Shown piece after piece: positions 50,948 through 59,494 of a DNA stretch of 64,000 nucleotides (positions are counted from its first letter, which is position 1; each line of letters begins with the position of its first letter). Source of the DNA: DASXRA01 sp963737425. Lineage in GTDB: Bacteria > Actinomycetota > Actinomycetes > Mycobacteriales > Jatrophihabitantaceae. The stretch covers positions 62,001-126,000 of the forward strand of contig CAVTSX010000008.1 in the NCBI GenBank assembly GCA_963737425.1, in the 5' to 3' direction. The translations under genes were made by a program, and so were the position numbers. The notes below the pieces were generated by a model. It was given only the letters and a program-made list of their open reading frames with translations. It made no database searches and had not been told where the DNA came from.

Positions 50948-52078
50948 TTAGCTGATCTTCGCCAGTACCGCGATGACCTTCGGGGTGATCTGCGACGGCA
51001 GCGGCGCATAGCCCTGATCCGCCAGCCCCTGTTGGCCGTCAGTGGCCGCATAGGTGAAGAACGACTTCACAAGCCCGCCGATCTTCGCATCGGAGTATTT
51101 CTCACAGACCAGCTCGTAGGTGACGCCAATGATCGGGTACGCGCCGGGCACCTTGGTGGCATAGTCCAGCTTCAACGACAGGTCGTCGCCTGTCCCGACA
51201 ACGGTCGCCGAGCTAACCGTCTTCCCAGCGGTGTCGGCGTTCATTTCGACCGCGCCCCCACCGTTGTCGATCTTGGCGCTGTTCAGACCACCACTGATAA
51301 CGAACGACCATTCGTTGTATCCGACGCCGCCGTCCACGGACTTGATGCCCTGCTGTACGCCGTCGTTGCCCTTGCGGCCCTGGCCCACCTTCTCCGACCA
51401 GGTCTTGCCCGGCTTCGCGGTGTAGATGCTCGGCGCGGACGCCGCCAGGTAGCTCTCGAAGTTGTACGTGGTGCCCGAGTCGTCGGATCGGAAGAACACC
51501 GTGATCTTCGTCGACGGCAGGTTGACCCCGGAGTTGATCGCCTTGATCGCCGGGTCGCTCCAGGTCGTAATCTGGCCCTTGAAGATCTTTGCCACGACGT
51601 CCGGGGTCAACGTCAAGTCCGTGACACCCTTCAGGTTGTAGGCGACGCCGATCGGGATCGTCACCATCGGAAGGTCCACCGCCACGCCACCGCAGCGCTT
51701 GTTGGCCGCGGCAACCTCACCCTTGGCGGGGTCCAGTGCCGCGTCCGACCCGCCGAAGTCGACCTGGCCGCCGTTGAACTGCTTTACGCCAGCGCCCGAA
51801 CCCGTTGCGTTATAGGCGATCGTCGTACCGCTGCACTTTGCCTGATACTTCTGGATCCAGTCGTTCATCACGTTCTTCTGCGCGGTCGAGCCCTCGCCCT
51901 TGAGCGAACCGCTGGCGCACTGAGTGGCCGGTGCACTGGACGAGCCGGCCGAACTCGAGCCTCCGGCGGGCGCCGCCGGGGGAGTGGAATTGCCTGAGGT
52001 CTTGTCCGAGCCGCAGGCGGCCAGCGCAAGCGCCCCCGCGAGCAGACCGGCTACGACGCCAGTCCGGTACAGCTTCAC
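50948..52078 (-). CDS. pstS: Phosphate-binding lipoprotein PstS
   Basis: A 376-residue binding protein. The signal ends in a lipobox (ALAAC, lipidated C22) followed by a Ser/Pro/Gly linker. The phosphate-binding loops are GEGSTAQKNVMNDW, NATGSGAGVKQFNGGQVDFGGSDAAL and FRSDDSGTTYNFESYL. It captures phosphate for PstCAB. It is the first gene of the pst operon, with a PHO box about 70-90 bp upstream. Confidence 0.95.
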   Translation of the reverse strand: MKLYRTGVVAGLLAGALALAACGSDKTSGNSTPPAAPAGGSSSAGSSSAPATQCASGSLKGEGSTAQKNVMNDWIQKYQAKCSGTTIAYNATGSGAGVKQFNGGQVDFGGSDAALDPAKGEVAAANKRCGGVAVDLPMVTIPIGVAYNLKGVTDLTLTPDVVAKIFKGQITTWSDPAIKAINSGVNLPSTKITVFFRSDDSGTTYNFESYLAASAPSIYTAKPGKTWSEKVGQGRKGNDGVQQGIKSVDGGVGYNEWSFVISGGLNSAKIDNGGGAVEMNADTAGKTVSSATVVGTGDDLSLKLDYATKVPGAYPIIGVTYELVCEKYSDAKIGGLVKSFFTYAATDGQQGLADQGYAPLPSQITPKVIAVLAKIS

Positions 52079-52148
52079 GTGTATTCCCTTTCGTCAGAGG
52101 CAGGTGCCGTTTTGGACGCTAGGGCGGTGAGGTGGCGTGCTGGCGTGA

Positions 52149-52170
52149 TGCAGATGAACGAGAAGTGAAC
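52149..52170 (-). promoter_or_regulatory. PHO box upstream of pstS
   Basis: On the minus strand two adjacent 11-bp direct repeats read GTTCACTTCTC and GTTCATCTGCA, matching the actinobacterial PhoP consensus (GTTCAyynnnn). They lie 71-92 bp upstream of the pstS ATG, where PhoP would activate under phosphate limitation. Confidence 0.8.
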
Positions 52171-52293
52171 GGCCGTGCCTGCCAATGTGACGCTTGCTGG
52201 ACGCGCGGGTGGCCGCAAGGTTAACGAGCTACGCGGACGGCATGGAACGGCCGAGTCGGCCTTTCCGGCGAAGTCGGCGCACCTCCGCGGAGA

Positions 52294-52313
52294 CATTGAC
52301 ACTTGTCTATGTG
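52294..52313 (+). promoter_or_regulatory. Possible ArsR-type operator upstream of the aquaporin
   Basis: The sequence attgacacttgtctatgt contains a GACA-N2-TGTC dyad similar to operators of actinobacterial ArsR repressors, about 70 bp before the aquaporin start. It also includes a TTGACA that could be a -35 hexamer, so the assignment is tentative. Confidence 0.35.
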
Positions 52314-52381
52314 AACGGGCATGCTCCTGCGGTCCATCGGCCGGCGCCGGTCCGCGGCGCACACGACTCGCGGGAACTCAC

Positions 52382-53104
52382 ATGGTGCAGTTGTGGCGTC
52401 GCTTGCTGGCAGAACTGCTCGGCAGCCTGCTGCTCGCCGCCGTAGTCGTCGGCTCGGGGATCGCAGCGCAGCAGCTCTCGCCCGGCAACACCGGGCTCGA
52501 ACTGGCCGAGAACGCAGCTGCCACAGCCCTCGGGTTGTTCGCGATCATCCTGATGGTCGGTCCGGTCAGCGGAGCGCACCTCAATCCGGTCGTGTCGGTC
52601 GTCGACGCCGCTTTCGGCGGGCTCGCCTGGCGCCACGCGCTGGCCTACCTGCCCGCCCAGGTCGGTGGCTGCATCGGCGGAGCGGTGCTCGCCAACGTGA
52701 TGTTCGCCCGCCCCGCGGTGAGCATCAGCACCCACAGCCGGATGACGGGGCCGCATTTCGTTGCCGAAATCGTGGCCACCGCAGGACTGATCCTGATCAT
52801 CTTCGCCCTTGCGCGATCCGGACGCGGCGCCACCGCGCCCGCCGCCGTCGGCGCATATATCGGCGCCGCGTACTGGTTCACCAGCTCAACCAGCTTCGCC
52901 AACCCGGCAATCACCGTCGGGCGGATGTTCTCCAACACGTTCGCGGGCATAGCACCGGCGTCGGTGCCGGGCTTCATCGTGGCGCAACTGATCGGCGGCG
53001 CGGTCGGGTTGGTGTTGGTGCGGCTGCTGTATCCCGACCTGACTGCGGCCGATGCAGCGGACGCCGTTGTGCCATCGGATGGCCACCGGGTCGGCGCCGG
53101 CTAG
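52382..53104 (+). CDS. Aquaporin/MIP-family channel
   Basis: A 240-residue channel with six helices. The first pore motif is HLNPVVSV (NPV instead of NPA) and the second is FANPAITVGR. The NPV form is common among actinobacterial MIPs, several of which sit in arsenic loci and pass arsenite or small neutral solutes. No ars gene is adjacent. The ATG (MVQLWRRLLAELLGS) is chosen; the frame is open further upstream without homology. Its stop overlaps the convergent mshD by 4 bp. Confidence 0.86.
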   Translation: MVQLWRRLLAELLGSLLLAAVVVGSGIAAQQLSPGNTGLELAENAAATALGLFAIILMVGPVSGAHLNPVVSVVDAAFGGLAWRHALAYLPAQVGGCIGGAVLANVMFARPAVSISTHSRMTGPHFVAEIVATAGLILIIFALARSGRGATAPAAVGAYIGAAYWFTSSTSFANPAITVGRMFSNTFAGIAPASVPGFIVAQLIGGAVGLVLVRLLYPDLTAADAADAVVPSDGHRVGAG

Positions 53105-53949
53105 GCGTCGCGGCGGTATTGCACGTCGACGTCATGGCGGGCGAAGCCGAAGCGCTCGTACAGGCGCATCGCCGCGGTGTTGCTCTCGTCGACGTAGAGC
53201 ATGACCGTGTCGAGGCCGCGCCCGCGCAGGTGCACGAGGCCCGCCACGAGCAGCGCTGGTCCGAGACGCATGCCCTGCGCCTGTGGGTCGACGCCGAGCA
53301 CGTACACCTCGCCGGTGCTGTCGTCGTGGACCTTCGTCCAGTGGAATCCGAGCATCGTGCCCGCTCGTTCAGCGAGCAGGAAACCGGCCGGGTCGAACCA
53401 GGGCTCGGCCTCCCGTGCGTCGATGTCGTCGCGCGTCCACCGGCCTTGTTCGGCGTGGTCGGCGAACGCCGCGGCATTGACCGCGAGCCATGCGTTCTCG
53501 TCGCGGCCCGGCACGAACGACCGGATAGCAACGCCCTCGGGCAGCGGGGCATCCGGGATATCGCCGAGCGGCCGGCGCAACTGCCAGAGCGCGCGATGGC
53601 GGGCGTACCCGCGAGCCTCGGCCGCCGGGCCGACCGGGCTGCGCTTGCCGTGTGACCACACCAGCAAGGGCTCGTCAACTTGCGCGTCCAGCGCCGCGAG
53701 CAGTTCGCCGCTCGCGTGCCCGCCGTCGGCGATCTCAGCGACCGTCGCGTCCATCTGGGCGTAACCGACGAGGGCGCCGCCGTGGCGCGCCGTGAGGTGG
53801 ATGAGGCCCGCCCGGGCATGGCCCAGTTCGAGCATCGCGTGGTCGCTCAGCGGCGGAGCGCCGTCACGGGCCTCGACCGCGCTGATCAACCCGCGAACGT
53901 CCTCGCGCAGCGCGGGGTCGAGCGCATCGTGCGGTTCGACAGCAAGCAT
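53101..53949 (-). CDS. mshD: Mycothiol synthase
   Basis: A 282-residue protein of two tandem GNAT domains. The C-terminal active domain has EPWFDPAGFLLAERAG, GFHWTKVHDDSTGEVYVLGVDPQAQGMRLGPALL and LYVDESNTAAMRLYERFGF, diagnostic of MshD. It acetylates Cys-GlcN-Ins to mycothiol, the main low-molecular-weight thiol of actinobacteria and the likely reductant for ArsC. Position beside pst and glnR matches mycobacteria. Confidence 0.94.
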   Translation of the reverse strand: MLAVEPHDALDPALREDVRGLISAVEARDGAPPLSDHAMLELGHARAGLIHLTARHGGALVGYAQMDATVAEIADGGHASGELLAALDAQVDEPLLVWSHGKRSPVGPAAEARGYARHRALWQLRRPLGDIPDAPLPEGVAIRSFVPGRDENAWLAVNAAAFADHAEQGRWTRDDIDAREAEPWFDPAGFLLAERAGTMLGFHWTKVHDDSTGEVYVLGVDPQAQGMRLGPALLVAGLVHLRGRGLDTVMLYVDESNTAAMRLYERFGFARHDVDVQYRRDA

Positions 53950-53996
53950 CCGGCCACGCTAACGGCCTGCCACCACTCAACGGAAGCAGCGCGGCG

Positions 53997-54716
53997 CTAC
54001 AGGTCGATGAGGTCCTCGGCGGCCGTGGGGTGGTCCTCCAGGGCATCCGCAGCAGGGCGGACGAACTTGTAGCCGACGTTGCGCACGGTGCCGATCATCG
54101 CCTCGTGCTCGGGACCGAGCTTGGCGCGCAGTCGCCGCACGTGGACGTCGACGGTGCGCGTTCCACCGAAGTAGTCGTAGCCCCAGACCTCCTGCACGAG
54201 ATGCGCCCGGGAGAAGACCCGGCCGGCATGCTTGGCGAGGAACATCAACAGCTCGAACTCCTTGTAGGTGAGATCGAGCGCACGACCCTGCAGACGCGCG
54301 GTATACGTGGTTTCGTCGATCGAGAGGTCGCCTACCTGCACTCGTCCGGGCGTTGCGCCCGAAGTCCTGGTCCGGCGGTCGATCGCCAGCCGCAGGCGGG
54401 CGTCGAGTTCGGCGGGCCCGGCCGTGTCGAGTACGACGTCATCGACCGGCCAGTCGGCCGACAGCGCGATCAGCCCGCCCTCGGTGAGAACGGCAATCAC
54501 CGGCTGGTGCAGTCCGGTTGCGCTGAGCACACGTATGAAGGTTCGGGCCCCGGCCAGATCGCGGCGGGCGTCGATGAGCAGCAGATCACCGCCCGAATGG
54601 TCGACAAGGGCGGCCGCATCCTGCGGTAATACCGTGACCGAGTGCGGCAACAGGCCGAGAGCTGGGAGTACTTCGGTTGTCGGCTGCATTCCACTGGTAA
54701 GCAGCACCAGTTCCAC
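53997..54716 (-). CDS. glnR: GlnR-type orphan response regulator
   Basis: A 239-residue OmpR-type regulator. The receiver part (ELVLLTSGMQPTTEVLPALGLLPHSV, LLLIDARRDLAGARTFIRVL, IAVLTEGGLIALSADWPVDDVVL) and the winged helix (IDETTYTARLQGRALDLTYKEFELLMFL, YFGGTRTVDVHVRRLRAKLGPEHEAMIGTVRNVGYKFV) closely follow actinobacterial GlnR. GlnR acts as a dimer without a kinase partner and controls nitrogen genes. The GTG at 54716 follows ggagg. No kinase gene is adjacent. Confidence 0.88.
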   Translation of the reverse strand: MELVLLTSGMQPTTEVLPALGLLPHSVTVLPQDAAALVDHSGGDLLLIDARRDLAGARTFIRVLSATGLHQPVIAVLTEGGLIALSADWPVDDVVLDTAGPAELDARLRLAIDRRTRTSGATPGRVQVGDLSIDETTYTARLQGRALDLTYKEFELLMFLAKHAGRVFSRAHLVQEVWGYDYFGGTRTVDVHVRRLRAKLGPEHEAMIGTVRNVGYKFVRPAADALEDHPTAAEDLIDL

Positions 54717-54786
54717 GTGCGCCTCCCGGGAGCTAGGGCAGAACCAGGCGGCGCTGCCCAGCGGGAATACAAGGCAGGATAGCAAT

Positions 54787-55605
54787 GTGAGCGCTTCGGC
54801 GATGGTCGCCTTGACCACATCGGACGGTGTCCGCATTGCTGCGGACTACTGGCCCGGCAGTGAAGTGGGCTATGTGGTCGCGCACGGATTCACCGGTTCT
54901 GCCAAGGCGGAGCGGGTGGTACGCATCTGCGATCAGCTTGCCGCAACGGGCGCCGGCGTGATCGCACCCGACTTTCGCGGGCATGGCCGGTCAGGCGGCC
55001 ACTCGACACTCGGTGAGCTCGAGGTGCACGATCTCGCCGCCGCCGTCGGCTTTCTCCGGGAAAAAGGCTATGCCCAGGTTGCGACGCTTGGCTGGTCGAT
55101 GGGCGGGTCCATCGTGCTGCGTTACGCCGGACTAGGTGGCGACGCCGATGCGATCGTCAGCGTCAGCTCGCCCGGTCACTGGTGGGAGCGCAGCACGCCG
55201 GCGATGCGTCTCGTGCACTGGGCGGCCGAGACCCGCGCCGGCCGGCTCGCAACCCGGGTGGTGCTGCGCACCCGCCTCGGCTATGGCTGGGCAGAGCTGC
55301 CCGAGTCACCGGTCGAGGTCGTCGGCCGCATCGCGCCGCGGCCGCTGCTGATCGTGCACGGCGATTCCGACCACTACTTTCCGGTGCGGCACGCGCAGGC
55401 GCTGGCTGACGCGGCACGCGCCGTTGCGACGTCGGCGCCTACAGACACAGCCGGCGCGGACGGCTCGCCCGGCACCGCCGAGTTCTGGCTCGAGCGCGGC
55501 ATGGGTCACGCCGAGAGCGGCACAACACCGGAGTTGGTAGCGCGCATCGACACCTGGGTACGGGCCGTGATCAATTCGACACTTCGTCACGGTCTGCGAC
55601 GATGA
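54787..55605 (+). CDS. Alpha/beta-hydrolase
   Basis: A 272-residue hydrolase: oxyanion motif VVAHGFTGSAKAE, a conserved PDFRGHGRSGGHS, nucleophile elbow LGWSMGGSIVLRY, acid in IVHGDSDHYFPV and His in GMGHAESG. It may act on acyl esters or lipids. The GTG at 54787 is used; an ATG 15 nt later is also possible. It diverges from glnR (70 bp) and overlaps the next gene (ATGA), so it begins a small operon with the membrane protein. Confidence 0.82.
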   Translation: MSASAMVALTTSDGVRIAADYWPGSEVGYVVAHGFTGSAKAERVVRICDQLAATGAGVIAPDFRGHGRSGGHSTLGELEVHDLAAAVGFLREKGYAQVATLGWSMGGSIVLRYAGLGGDADAIVSVSSPGHWWERSTPAMRLVHWAAETRAGRLATRVVLRTRLGYGWAELPESPVEVVGRIAPRPLLIVHGDSDHYFPVRHAQALADAARAVATSAPTDTAGADGSPGTAEFWLERGMGHAESGTTPELVARIDTWVRAVINSTLRHGLRR

Positions 55606-56696
55606 CGACCGTGTCCGGTGACCCGTCTGCCCGCCGCGGGATGCGGTGGGTCGACCCCATCGACACCACGGCCGAGCTGCCGGTCGTCGACGATTTCACC
55701 CGCGAGCAGCCCGTCCCGCGCAGCGGCGCCGAGCATGCGCCCGCCGCTCCTGTCCCCGCAGACCCCGCGCCGGGGACGCCCGGAACGCCGCGAGCGGCAA
55801 CGCCCGCCAACCCGCCGAGAACCCGGTCCAGACGGCCCCGGCCAGGCGTAGGTACCGAGTCGGGCGGCCCGCCCGACCTCCCCACCGCGGCAACGCCGTC
55901 AGCAGTCAGCCATCTGGGCAGCGCCGCGCTCGCCGTCGTGGTCGGAGCCGCCTTGGCCCTGACGGCGAATATCGGCGCACTGGATCTGCTGATTGCCGTC
56001 GCGGTATTGCAGGGTCTGCTCGTCACGGCCTGGGTGTTCGGCACGGGGTTGCCGGGCCGCATCGGCGCTCTCGTCGTCGGGGCGCTCGCCGCGGCGGGTG
56101 CGGACGTCGTCGTTTCCCGGTGGCCACACGGCCAGCTCGGCACGCTGCTCGGCGTCCTGGCCCTCGCCATCCCGGCGATGTTCATTCACCAACTCACCCG
56201 CGGTGTGGTGCGTGCGCGCGTCACCGAGTCGTTGTCCGATATCGCCGTTCTGGTGGTGGCTGTCGTCGCCCTGCCCGCGTTGCTTCAGTTGCGGCACGAG
56301 ACGAGCGGCAAGCTGATGGTGAGCGTCGTCGTCCTGGCGGCCAGCGGCGCCCTGGTCGTAGGCCACCTCGTCGATGCCGTCCTGCCGCGGCCGCGATTCG
56401 ATCCGACCGTCTCACGCGGACTGCCCGCGGTCATCGTCGCGATCGGTGTCGGCGCGGCAGTGGGCTACCTGCGGCTGCGCGACACGGTCGAGTTCACGTC
56501 CGACCGCGCGGCGTTTCTCGGGGGGGCCCTCGGCGGCATAGTCAGCCTGTTCGCGGTTGGCGCGGCGTTCGTCGAGCAGGCATCGTCTGCAGCCGCCGGT
56601 GCCAGCCGATGGCTGCGTCCGGTCTTCGGCGTTCTGCTGCCGCTCGCCTTGGTCGCTCCCGTGGGGTATCTGCTGTGCCTCGCGATCCGCGGATGA
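55602..56696 (+). CDS. Hypothetical polytopic membrane protein with Pro-rich N-terminus
   Basis: A 364-residue protein. The first 105 residues are Pro/Ala/Thr-rich and disordered; the rest has about eight hydrophobic helices (for example AALAVVVGAALALTANIGAL, ALVVGALAAAGADVVV, LGVLALAIPAMFI). No family recognised. It lies between a hydrolase and an LmeA-like gene, an arrangement that suggests a role in envelope lipid metabolism. Confidence 0.6.
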   Translation: MTTVSGDPSARRGMRWVDPIDTTAELPVVDDFTREQPVPRSGAEHAPAAPVPADPAPGTPGTPRAATPANPPRTRSRRPRPGVGTESGGPPDLPTAATPSAVSHLGSAALAVVVGAALALTANIGALDLLIAVAVLQGLLVTAWVFGTGLPGRIGALVVGALAAAGADVVVSRWPHGQLGTLLGVLALAIPAMFIHQLTRGVVRARVTESLSDIAVLVVAVVALPALLQLRHETSGKLMVSVVVLAASGALVVGHLVDAVLPRPRFDPTVSRGLPAVIVAIGVGAAVGYLRLRDTVEFTSDRAAFLGGALGGIVSLFAVGAAFVEQASSAAAGASRWLRPVFGVLLPLALVAPVGYLLCLAIRG

Positions 56697-56761
56697 TCTT
56701 CTGCCGAGCTGTCTTCGGCGACCCATCGAATGTTCACACAAGGGCTGGGTAAAGTCGCCGG

Positions 56762-57547
56762 ATGGTCAACCCGGGTCCGACCGCTGTTCCGGTCGGTATA
56801 ACGCCTCCGCCACAGCCTGCGCGTCGGCGACGCTGGCCCTGGGTGGTTGGCATCGTCGTGTTGCTGCTTGTGGCCGCATTGGCAGTTGCCGACCGGGTCG
56901 CGGTCGCTATGGCGCAGTCCGCCGTCGAGAAGCGTCTGGCCCAGGAGAGTCCGTTCGACTCGAGCGCCAAGCCGCACGTGTCCATTCACGGAGTCCCGTT
57001 CCTGACCCAGGCGACGTCGGGTAGGTACGACGACATCGAGGTGTCAGGCGAACCGCTCACCATCGACCGCGTCAGCGATATCGATCTTGACGCGCACATG
57101 CACGGGGTGCACGTTCCGCTGAGCGACGCGATGAACGGCGACGTCTCCCAGTTGCCGATCGATCACGTCGATGCCTCGGTGGTCATCCCTTACTCCGAGG
57201 TCGTTCGCCTGACCGGGATCCATGGGCTGTCGCTGTCCGGCAACAAGGGCGTGTTGCATGTGTCCGTGCCGGTCACTGTGCCTGGCACCGTCGCCACGAT
57301 CACCGCCTCCGCCGACGCCGACGTTCACGTCGCGGACAACCGGCTGTCGTACGCGGTCAAGCAGATCTCCGTGGCGGGCGCGCCCCTGCCGTCGGCCGTG
57401 ACATCGATCGTCGCGTCGCAGATGAATGGCGCCTTCACCCTGCCGAAATTGCCGTATCGGCTCGAAGTCACCGGCGTTACGCCGACATCGTCAGGTGTGC
57501 GGGCAACGGCCAGTGCCGATCACATCGTCGTCGATACCAGCTCCTGA
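56762..57547 (+). CDS. LmeA-like (DUF2993) phospholipid-binding protein
   Basis: A 261-residue protein with one N-terminal helix (WPWVVGIVVLLLVAALAVADR) and a long extracytoplasmic domain of DUF2993 type: SIHGVPFLTQATSGRYDDIEVSGEPL followed by VHVPLSDAM and several beta-strand repeats. In mycobacteria the LmeA protein of this family binds phospholipid and is needed for lipomannan elongation. Local gene order agrees. Confidence 0.78.
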   Translation: MVNPGPTAVPVGITPPPQPARRRRWPWVVGIVVLLLVAALAVADRVAVAMAQSAVEKRLAQESPFDSSAKPHVSIHGVPFLTQATSGRYDDIEVSGEPLTIDRVSDIDLDAHMHGVHVPLSDAMNGDVSQLPIDHVDASVVIPYSEVVRLTGIHGLSLSGNKGVLHVSVPVTVPGTVATITASADADVHVADNRLSYAVKQISVAGAPLPSAVTSIVASQMNGAFTLPKLPYRLEVTGVTPTSSGVRATASADHIVVDTSS

Positions 57548-57586
57548 GCGTGCGTTCGACGGGTCCTGGCAGCTAGGCTGGTGGCC

Positions 57587-57682
57587 ATGGGCATTGCGCT
57601 CTGCGCCGTGAGCATTCCGCTCACCTCTCGCCGCACGGTCGACCTGTGCCGTGTGGGCAGCTGCCTGTGTTGCGCTTCCTAG
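57587..57682 (+). CDS. Cys-rich leader peptide
   Basis: A 31-residue ORF whose C-terminus LTSRRTVDLCRVGSCLCC is the hallmark of actinobacterial cysteine leader peptides placed before sulfur genes. Five cysteines, four of them in its last eleven residues, would stall the ribosome when Cys-tRNA is scarce and change folding of the leader. A TAGGCT hexamer ends 7 nt before the ATG, so the transcript is probably leaderless. A GTG at 57608 is an alternative start. It precedes the sulfurtransferase gene by 131 bp. Confidence 0.82.
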   Translation: MGIALCAVSIPLTSRRTVDLCRVGSCLCCAS

Positions 57683-57813
57683 CCGGGTAAACCGACCCGT
57701 TCCTCGCGCTTTCTTGCGCTCTGCCGACCGTCCCCGGGATCCCGGACGCGGTTTCGCGCCGTTCGCAACCCTGCACAGCCTCGCCCCTCCCATCAAAAGA
57801 AGGAGAATCCCAA

Positions 57814-58647
57814 ATGAGCCGCGCAGACGTTCTCGTCTCGGCCGACTGGGCCGAAGAGAATCTGAACGCTCCGGGGGTGGTCTTCGTCGAGGTCGACGAA
57901 GACACCTCCGCCTACGACGGCGGCCATATCGCCGGCGCCGTCAAGCTCGACTGGAAGACCGACTTGCAAGATCAGGTACGCCGCGACTTCGTGAGCAAGG
58001 AGCAGTTTGAGAAGCTCCTCGGCGAGCGCGGTATCGGCAACGACGACGCCGTGATCCTCTACGGCGGCAACAACAACTGGTTTGCCGCGTACGCGTACTG
58101 GTATTTCAAGCTTTACGGCCACGATCAGGTCAAGCTGCTCGACGGCGGCCGCAAGAAGTGGGAACTCGACGGCCGCGAGCTGTCCAAGGACGGCGTCTCC
58201 CGCCCGGCGACCACCTACAGCGCCAAGGACCAGGACACCTCGATCCGGGCCTACCGCGACGAGGTCATCGACTCGATCGGCAAGCAGAACCTGATCGACG
58301 TTCGCTCACCCGACGAGTTCTCCGGCAAGCTGCTCGCCCCGGCGCACCTGCCGCAGGAGCAGTCCCAGCGTGGCGGCCACATCCCGACCGCGCTCAACGT
58401 CCCGTGGAGCAAGGCGGCCAACGAGGACGGCACGTTCAAGTCCGACGACGACCTCCGCACCCTGTACGCCGACGCCGGTCTGGACGGCGCCAAGGACACA
58501 ATTGCCTACTGCCGCATCGGTGAGCGGTCGAGCCACACCTGGTTCGCGCTGCACGAGCTGCTCGGCCACGAGAACGTCAAGAATTACGACGGGTCGTGGA
58601 CCGAATACGGCTCGCTTGTCGGTGTGCCGATCGAGAAGGACGTCTGA
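57814..58647 (+). CDS. Thiosulfate sulfurtransferase (tandem rhodanese)
   Basis: A 277-residue enzyme of two rhodanese domains. The C-terminal one is catalytic: AYCRIGERSSHTWF with C233. The N-terminal domain lacks the cysteine (LYGGNNNWFAAYAYWYF). It moves sulfane sulfur from thiosulfate to acceptors (CysA2/SseA-type). A strong aaggaga lies before the ATG. Expression probably depends on the Cys leader just upstream, and it is followed at 2 bp by sseC. Confidence 0.92.
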   Translation: MSRADVLVSADWAEENLNAPGVVFVEVDEDTSAYDGGHIAGAVKLDWKTDLQDQVRRDFVSKEQFEKLLGERGIGNDDAVILYGGNNNWFAAYAYWYFKLYGHDQVKLLDGGRKKWELDGRELSKDGVSRPATTYSAKDQDTSIRAYRDEVIDSIGKQNLIDVRSPDEFSGKLLAPAHLPQEQSQRGGHIPTALNVPWSKAANEDGTFKSDDDLRTLYADAGLDGAKDTIAYCRIGERSSHTWFALHELLGHENVKNYDGSWTEYGSLVGVPIEKDV

Positions 58648-58649
58648 GC

Positions 58650-58949
58650 ATGTGCGGAGCCCCCACCCAAGCGCCAGAACTGCCCGCGCACGTCGACGTC
58701 ACCAAGGAGACGGTGATCTACGGCGTGGTGTCGAAGGACGGCGCCCCTGTCCCGGCCGCGTACGTGCGGCTGCTCGACGCCACCGGCGAGTTCACCGCCG
58801 AGGTGGTCACCAGCGCCACTGGTGACTTCCGATTCTTCGCCGCCCCGGGCGCGTGGACGCTGTCGGTGATGCATCACGACGGCGCGGTGCGCAAGGACGT
58901 CCACGCCCTCGAGCCCGGCCTCGTCGAGGCGCGACTCGTCCTGGCCTGA
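58650..58949 (+). CDS. sseC: SseC-like DUF1416 protein
   Basis: A 99-residue protein with a Cys at position 2 (MCGAPTQ) and a beta-sandwich: TVIYGVVSKDGAPVPAAYVRLLD, GDFRFFAAPGAWTLSVMHH. DUF1416/SseC proteins are always found after actinobacterial sulfurtransferases and are thought to be sulfur-carrier partners. Translation is probably coupled to the sulfurtransferase. Confidence 0.88.
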   Translation: MCGAPTQAPELPAHVDVTKETVIYGVVSKDGAPVPAAYVRLLDATGEFTAEVVTSATGDFRFFAAPGAWTLSVMHHDGAVRKDVHALEPGLVEARLVLA

Positions 58950-58955
58950 GTTTCT

Positions 58956-59000
58956 GATCGGGCAACTTTCCCGGCCAGCTGCCGGGAAAGTTGCCCGATC
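58956..59000. terminator. Perfect 20-bp hairpin after sseC
   Basis: Arms of 20 bp (gatcgggcaactttcccggc and its exact complement) flank a 5-nt loop (cagct). It occupies the whole gap between convergent sseC and the DsrE-like gene, so it can end transcription from both sides. There is no U-tract. Confidence 0.75.
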
Positions 59001-59002
59001 GG

Positions 59003-59377
59003 TCAGTAGACGAGGGCCTGCGCTTCGGGCTGGAGTACCTCATCGACGAACGACGCCGACCCGGCGACCCGCACCCGCTCGAGCACAGCGTCCGCGGTGA
59101 TACCCCGCCGGGCGGCGCACTGGGTGCATACCGTCAAGGTGCCGCCGGCGATCACCGTGTCACGCAGCTCGGCCAGCGGCGACGCCTGCGGCAGGTCGAA
59201 CTGCTCGGCGCGGCCGGGCAGCGCGAACCACGCCGCCTCGCCGGTAAGCCACAGAGAAACCTCCGCACCGGACGCGACCGCGGTCGCTGCCACCATGAAT
59301 GCCTGGTTGCAGCGCTCGGGATCATCTGAACCGGCAGTGCATTTCACGACGAGTTGGCGCGGCCTGGATGAGCTCAT
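59003..59377 (-). CDS. DsrE-family sulfur-relay-like protein
   Basis: A 124-residue protein of the DsrE/F fold: QLVVKCTAGSDDPERCNQAFMVAATAVASGAEVSLWL at the start and LTVCTQCAARRGI with a CxxC near residue 83. This fold carries persulfides in sulfur relays. It faces the sulfurtransferase operon and may take sulfur from it. Confidence 0.78.
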   Translation of the reverse strand: MSSSRPRQLVVKCTAGSDDPERCNQAFMVAATAVASGAEVSLWLTGEAAWFALPGRAEQFDLPQASPLAELRDTVIAGGTLTVCTQCAARRGITADAVLERVRVAGSASFVDEVLQPEAQALVY

Positions 59378-59395
59378 GCCGATATCCTGCCTGCT

Positions 59396-59494
59396 ATGGA
59401 GGCGACCTACCTCGGCCTGCTGATCGTGACCTTGATCGGCATCGGCATGCTGTCGCTCTACGCCGTCTACAAGCTGTTCGCCGGCCAGCGGTGA
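59396..59494 (+). CDS. 32-residue single-pass membrane protein
   Basis: A micro-protein (start MEATYLGLLIVTLIGIGMLS) that consists almost entirely of one helix and a short basic tail (KLFAGQR). It diverges from the DsrE gene by 18 bp, and its stop overlaps the GTG of the next gene (GTGA), which supports translation. Function unknown. Confidence 0.62.
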   Translation: MEATYLGLLIVTLIGIGMLSLYAVYKLFAGQR

